Shown here: positions 60,711 through 64,000 of the stretch, one piece after another
Numbering within the stretch: the stretch's first letter is position 1
Layout of the letters: every line of letters begins with the position of its first letter
Origin: Candidatus Acididesulfobacter guangdongensis
GTDB lineage: Bacteria; SZUA-79; Acidulodesulfobacterales; Acidulodesulfobacteraceae
Assembly: GCA_004195045.1 (NCBI GenBank)
Contig: SGBC01000003.1
Coordinates: 62,001 to 126,000 of the forward strand
Reading direction: 5' to 3'
DNA: 64,000 bases
Notes under the pieces: generated by a model
What the model saw: the letters and a program-made list of their open reading frames with translations, nothing else
Database searches by the model: none
Told to the model about the DNA's origin: nothing
Made by a program: the position numbers and the translations under genes

Positions 60711-61502
60711 TTATTTGATTTGGCGTTTTGCCTTTTTAATGTTAATATAGATAATATTATTTTTATTTATATATTCTTTATATTTAAGAAATGTAGAGAG
60801 TTTTAATTTTATATTTTTTAAAAGATTTAAAATGCCGCCGGCATACTTGATTTTCACGCCTACATAATCATTGGAAAATGAAGATATATATATATTTTTT
60901 AAATCCGGTGAAGATTTTATCATCATCTGCATAAATTTGTCGGCGTATGCATATTTAAAGTGACCCGTAAATCTTAATCTGTAGATATTGTATATAATTT
61001 TATTTTTATTATTAATTTTTTGTAATTTAAAACCTAATTTTGCGAGCTCTTTTTTTAAATAACCTATATTAATATTACATATAAGATTTATATAAAAAAG
61101 ATTCAAATAAATTTTTGATTTTACAATTTTAAAAGAATAAATAAATTTATTAGATCTGGAATATATAGCTTTATCCAGAATTATTTTATTTTTTTTATTA
61201 TCGGAAGTATTTTTGCCGATAAGCAGAGCGACGGTTTTTTTAAGTGCGACGGTTAAATCTTTTTTTATACCTATAGTCTGTATAAGCTGATAATTTTTTT
61301 TTGGAACAACGACGAACGTATTAGCTTTAACGCTGAATGCATAAATATTTTTTATAAACAGTCCCGATAAAAATAAAAAAGTAAATAAAAAAATAGTCAT
61401 AATAATTAAATTTCGGAGAATATTGATGTTATATATATTAAAAAAATCACGATTTAAGCAAGATACAACATATGAAAATCTGTTAACATTTTTACTCTGC
61501 AT
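60711..61502 (-). CDS. Exported/membrane-anchored hypothetical protein
   Basis: A 263-residue protein with one hydrophobic segment near residues 30-55 (signal anchor) and a basic, Ile/Asn/Lys-rich remainder. I do not recognise the family. A stretch from about residue 78 (DLTVALKKTVALLIGKN, then a helix and a strand-rich YSFKIVKSKIYLNLFYINLI) recalls the helix-plus-strands layout of FlgT/DUF2066-like periplasmic proteins. This is only a pattern impression. Its start at 61502 is an ATG. It is one of only two - strand genes and is convergent with hflX and divergent from hsp20. Confidence 0.55.
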   Translation of the reverse strand: MQSKNVNRFSYVVSCLNRDFFNIYNINILRNLIIMTIFLFTFLFLSGLFIKNIYAFSVKANTFVVVPKKNYQLIQTIGIKKDLTVALKKTVALLIGKNTSDNKKNKIILDKAIYSRSNKFIYSFKIVKSKIYLNLFYINLICNINIGYLKKELAKLGFKLQKINNKNKIIYNIYRLRFTGHFKYAYADKFMQMMIKSSPDLKNIYISSFSNDYVGVKIKYAGGILNLLKNIKLKLSTFLKYKEYINKNNIIYINIKKAKRQIK

Positions 61503-61540
61503 TCTAGACCTGTCCTTTTAATATTTATATTTGTATTTGT

Positions 61541-61656
61541 ATTTGTATATATTTTACGATGATTGAAATAAATTTAAATCAGTTACGATATTTTTAATAT
61601 TTGTATATATTTTATAATCATTGCATATAGATTTAAATATTTCCTGATATTTTAAT
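61541..61656. repeat. Imperfect 58-bp direct duplication
   Basis: Two units (61541-61598 and 61599-61656) share ATTTGTATATATTTTA, an ATTG(A/C)A(A/T)ATA-like middle and GATATTTTAATA-type ends. They lie in the 343-base region between the divergent genes 60711-61502 and hsp20. That region otherwise shows only AT-rich sequence and a TATAAT at 61780-61785 that may belong to an hsp20 promoter with a weak -35. Confidence 0.6.
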
Positions 61657-61845
61657 ACTTTTATAATACTTTTTAACAATTTCAATATTTGTTTTTTAAT
61701 TTTTTTTATAATTTTAAAATATTATACCACAATCATTAAAATTTAAAGATAAAAATTTGGTTTTTCAGCTTTTATTTGTTATAATAAGATATGTTAAACG
61801 AGCGGACATTACATGCAAATCATTTGAACTAAGGGGCATTTTAAA

Positions 61846-62250
61846 ATGAACTTCGAAAAACAAAAAAATAACGATTTAAGATTTATTATTAATGGCAAAA
61901 ATAAAAAATACGACGACGATTCTTATTGTTTTAAACCGTTTGCCGATATGTACGAGTCTGCAAAAACAATAGTTATTCAGGTGGAATTATCAGGCGTAAA
62001 AAAAGAGAATCTCAATATAGAATTGGGCGACGGTATTATTCAAATTAACGGGATAAGAACTAAATGCAGGTCTCAAGAAGAAGAAAATTATCAAAGAATG
62101 GAGCGTTCGTACGGTTTTTTTAAGCGTTCGTTTTATTTGCCTAAAAATATAAATGCGGAGGGTATAACTGCCTCTTTTAAAGATGGAGTGCTGGAAATAG
62201 TTATTCCCAAAAATATTGATATCAATTCGAAAAAAATAAAAATTTATTAA
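61846..62250 (+). CDS. Small heat-shock protein (Hsp20/alpha-crystallin)
   Basis: A 134-residue ATP-independent holdase. The alpha-crystallin domain runs from about residue 35 (ESAKTIVIQVELSGVKKENL) to the end. It includes the ERSYGFFKRSFYLP segment and GVLEIVIPK; the usual A-x-x-x-n-G-V-L motif is present as SFKDGVLEI. AAGGGG lies 9 bases before the ATG. It is followed by an Hsp100/Clp ATPase, a functional pairing in protein disaggregation. The first residues are Asn/Lys-rich. Confidence 0.92.
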   Translation: MNFEKQKNNDLRFIINGKNKKYDDDSYCFKPFADMYESAKTIVIQVELSGVKKENLNIELGDGIIQINGIRTKCRSQEEENYQRMERSYGFFKRSFYLPKNINAEGITASFKDGVLEIVIPKNIDINSKKIKIY

Positions 62251-62326
62251 TATAATTTTATACCGGAATAAGTTATATCGTAATACAGGCAATATGAATT
62301 ATGCAACTTAAACTTTATAAACACAA

Positions 62327-62413
62327 GCCGTATAAACTAAAGTTATGCGAAATAAATCATATAAACTAAGTTATGTAAATTAGACCATATAAATTAAATT
62401 ATATAAATTAAAA
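62327..62413 (+). repeat. Three imperfect ~29-bp tandem repeats between hsp20 and clp
   Basis: Units at 62327-62357, 62358-62385 and 62386-62413 share CATATAAACTAAGTTATGTAAAT-like sequence with progressive decay. They lie in the 238-base spacer between hsp20 and the Clp ATPase gene. They could be a protein-binding array or neutral slippage products. Confidence 0.6.
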
Positions 62414-62488
62414 AATTTAATAAATTAATATTTTTTATTAAAATTTAATACAAAATACTAAAACTTTAAAATAGGCGGTACAAATATT

Positions 62489-64000
62489 ATGTTTAGCATT
62501 GACAATTATGAAGACAAACTCTCGGAAAGCGGATTCAGAGTTCTTACTATCTCCATAGAAGAATCAAAAAAAAGAAAGCATTACTATCTTGGTTTAGAAC
62601 ATATATTTTATGCTCTTACGATAGTCGACGAAGATTTGATGAACGATATATTCGAAGACCTTAAAATAGATAAAAAAAAGCTTTTGAAATTATTAAACGA
62701 TTACATGATGTCTCAAGAGCAGTATATAGGAGAAGGTCTTAAAATACCGCTTCAGACCAGAAATATTTTCAAAAGCGCCTACGATTACGCTCAGAGTTCC
62801 GGAAGAAATATGATAGATTCTACTGATTTTCTTATGGTAATGTTTCAGGAATCGAATTCAGTAATTGCGAAAGTTTTCAGCAGCATAGGCATTGACTCGG
62901 TTGTTATAGCCGATAAAGTATTTCAAAAAATAAGGGAAAGAAAAAATAGAAGCGATGAAAATAGAAGAAAATACGACCTTCCTTACACTTTAAGGCAGCA
63001 TGCTACTAATTTAAGCAAGCTGGCTGTTATGGATAAACTGCCGTTAGTTTTTGACAGAGATGCCGAAATTACTAAAGTTATGGAGATATTATGCCATATA
63101 GACAGGTCCAATTCAGTCATGATAGTAGGCGAACCCGGTGTCGGTAAAACAGCCATAGTAGAAGGATTAGCAAGGAAGATAGAGCTGGAACCGTATAATG
63201 TTCCGCCCAGACTCAGGAATAAAGTGATTGTCAACCTTCAAATGAACTCTCTTATAGCAGGCACTGTTTTCAGAGGTATGTTTGAAGACAGGATGGAAAA
63301 AATAATAAATGAGATAAAATCAAGAAAAAATATTATTCTTTTTGTAGACGAGGTTCATTCAATTATAGGAGCCGGTTCTGCAATCGGCGTTCCCAGCGAT
63401 GCAGCTAATATTCTAAAATCTTCGCTTGCCCGCGGCGATGTTCAGATGATAGGCGCTACGACTTTATCCGAATACAAAGAAGTTATTGCCGAAGACGAAG
63501 CCCTTGCAAGGAGGTTCAGATTAGTTCACGTTAAAGAACCGTCTCTCGAAAGCGCGAAAAGAATTATGTATGGATTAAAAAGAAGATTTGAAGATACCTA
63601 TAACGTTGAAATATCAAAAGAAGCAATCGACGAATCGCTTAATCTTTCTTCAAGATACAGCAGGTCTTTAAGGCTTCCGGATAAGGTAATCGGCTGGTTA
63701 GATACCGGATGCGTCAAGGCGGAAATATATTCCGAAGATAAAATAGTAAGAAAAGAAAATATTTATCAGGTCGTGTCGCAAGAGACGAATATACCTGTTG
63801 ATTTAATTAAACGAGACGTTCTTGAAAGATTTCAGGATATGGAAGATTTTTTCTCTAAAAGAGTAGTCGGACAAACCGAAGGGATTAAATCTCTTGCCAA
63901 ACATATAAGGCTTAATAAAGGACCTCTGAAGAGCAATTATGATAAACCTGATGCAGTGCTGCTTTTTTTAGGCCCGACCGGAGTGGGCAAAACTGAAACT
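62489..64000 (+). CDS. Clp/Hsp100-family AAA+ ATPase (3'-partial)
   Basis: An unfoldase/disaggregase. The N-terminal Clp repeat domain (residues 1-140) is followed by the first AAA module with Walker A GEPGVGKTA, NLQMNSLIAGTVFRGMFEDR, Walker B ILFVDEVHSIIGAG and sensor-like IGATTLSEYK. A junction without a long ClpB-type coiled middle domain leads to the second module with Walker A GPTGVGKTE at the window edge. The segment usually reading DKAIDLIDEA is DKVIGWLDTGC here. This recalls ClpV-like or uncharacterised deltaproteobacterial Clp proteins. Whether a ClpP-binding loop exists cannot be seen. The start is ATG at 62489, after GGCGG. Confidence 0.88.
   Translation, partial: MFSIDNYEDKLSESGFRVLTISIEESKKRKHYYLGLEHIFYALTIVDEDLMNDIFEDLKIDKKKLLKLLNDYMMSQEQYIGEGLKIPLQTRNIFKSAYDYAQSSGRNMIDSTDFLMVMFQESNSVIAKVFSSIGIDSVVIADKVFQKIRERKNRSDENRRKYDLPYTLRQHATNLSKLAVMDKLPLVFDRDAEITKVMEILCHIDRSNSVMIVGEPGVGKTAIVEGLARKIELEPYNVPPRLRNKVIVNLQMNSLIAGTVFRGMFEDRMEKIINEIKSRKNIILFVDEVHSIIGAGSAIGVPSDAANILKSSLARGDVQMIGATTLSEYKEVIAEDEALARRFRLVHVKEPSLESAKRIMYGLKRRFEDTYNVEISKEAIDESLNLSSRYSRSLRLPDKVIGWLDTGCVKAEIYSEDKIVRKENIYQVVSQETNIPVDLIKRDVLERFQDMEDFFSKRVVGQTEGIKSLAKHIRLNKGPLKSNYDKPDAVLLFLGPTGVGKTET

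Noticed and set aside
1-64000. CRISPR arrays, tRNA or rRNA genes, classical insertion sequences
   Set aside because: I scanned the intergenic regions for regularly spaced repeats, tRNA T-loop motifs and transposase frames and found none that hold up.

Overview
The window is a strongly AT-rich bacterial chromosome segment. It is densely packed with housekeeping and biosynthetic genes, nearly all on the + strand; only a small lipoprotein (8025-8258) and one hypothetical gene (60711-61502) are on the - strand. No tRNA, rRNA, CRISPR array, prophage or insertion sequence was seen. Gene content points to a Gram-negative anaerobe or microaerobe: FtsEX-CtpA division module, lipoprotein, LapA, GlnD, and a four-subunit pyruvate:ferredoxin oxidoreductase. 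The order pheA ... aroF-tyrA-aroA-ispH-rpsA-sppA is the arrangement I associate with Deltaproteobacteria/Desulfobacterota. A low-GC sulfur-cycling lineage such as Sva0485/Acidulodesulfobacterales is a guess that a DsrH/TusB-like gene at 21501 would fit, but the sequence alone does not prove it.

Layout. 1-6168: end of dnaE, accA and an HD-GYP receptor with a cysteine-rich GAF region. 6252-9414: cobQ, a Lys/Ala-rich lipoprotein with its own promoter and terminator, a dispersed repeat, and thiE. 9439-13222: ftsE-ftsX-coiled-coil-ctpA. 13382-22777: pyrF, rlmB, cspA, typA, an N-carbamoylputrescine-amidase-like hydrolase, a GNAT acetyltransferase, pyrK, pyrD, the DsrH/TusB-like gene and an LsrF-family aldolase. 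22962-27538: a YyaL/DUF255 protein and a membrane diguanylate cyclase. 27602-32682: complete glycine cleavage T, H, PA and PB genes. 32955-34818: small hydrolase and MFS transporter. 35025-46932: aromatic amino acid genes with an inserted block metF-porCDAB-folD-metV. 46942-55407: ispH, rpsA, sppA, HIT protein, lapA, glnD and a Xer recombinase. 55409-60621: CCA-type nucleotidyltransferase, pgi, miaA and hflX. 60711-64000: a - strand exported hypothetical protein, hsp20 and the start of an Hsp100/Clp ATPase.

How the genes work together. Glycine cleavage, FolD, MetF with MetV, and pyruvate:ferredoxin oxidoreductase cover folate C1 and C2/C3 interconversion. They suggest a Wood-Ljungdahl methyl branch or reductive-glycine-type carbon flow, although CO dehydrogenase/acetyl-CoA synthase and formate-THF ligase are not in this window. 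PheA, AroF, TyrA, AroA and a HisC-type aminotransferase give the ends of phenylalanine and tyrosine synthesis. PyrF, PyrK and PyrD serve pyrimidine synthesis.

The most unusual features are: (i) Asn/Lys/Asp/Ile-rich low-complexity insertions inside many conserved enzymes; (ii) an FtsEX partner that keeps an EnvC-like coiled coil but has no LytM domain; (iii) three copies of an interspersed element built around a GGTGTCAGACACC palindrome; (iv) a probably leaderless gcvT; and (v) a stand-alone, insertion-bearing DsrH/TusB homologue. I did not find a clear-cut new multi-gene defence or biosynthetic system.
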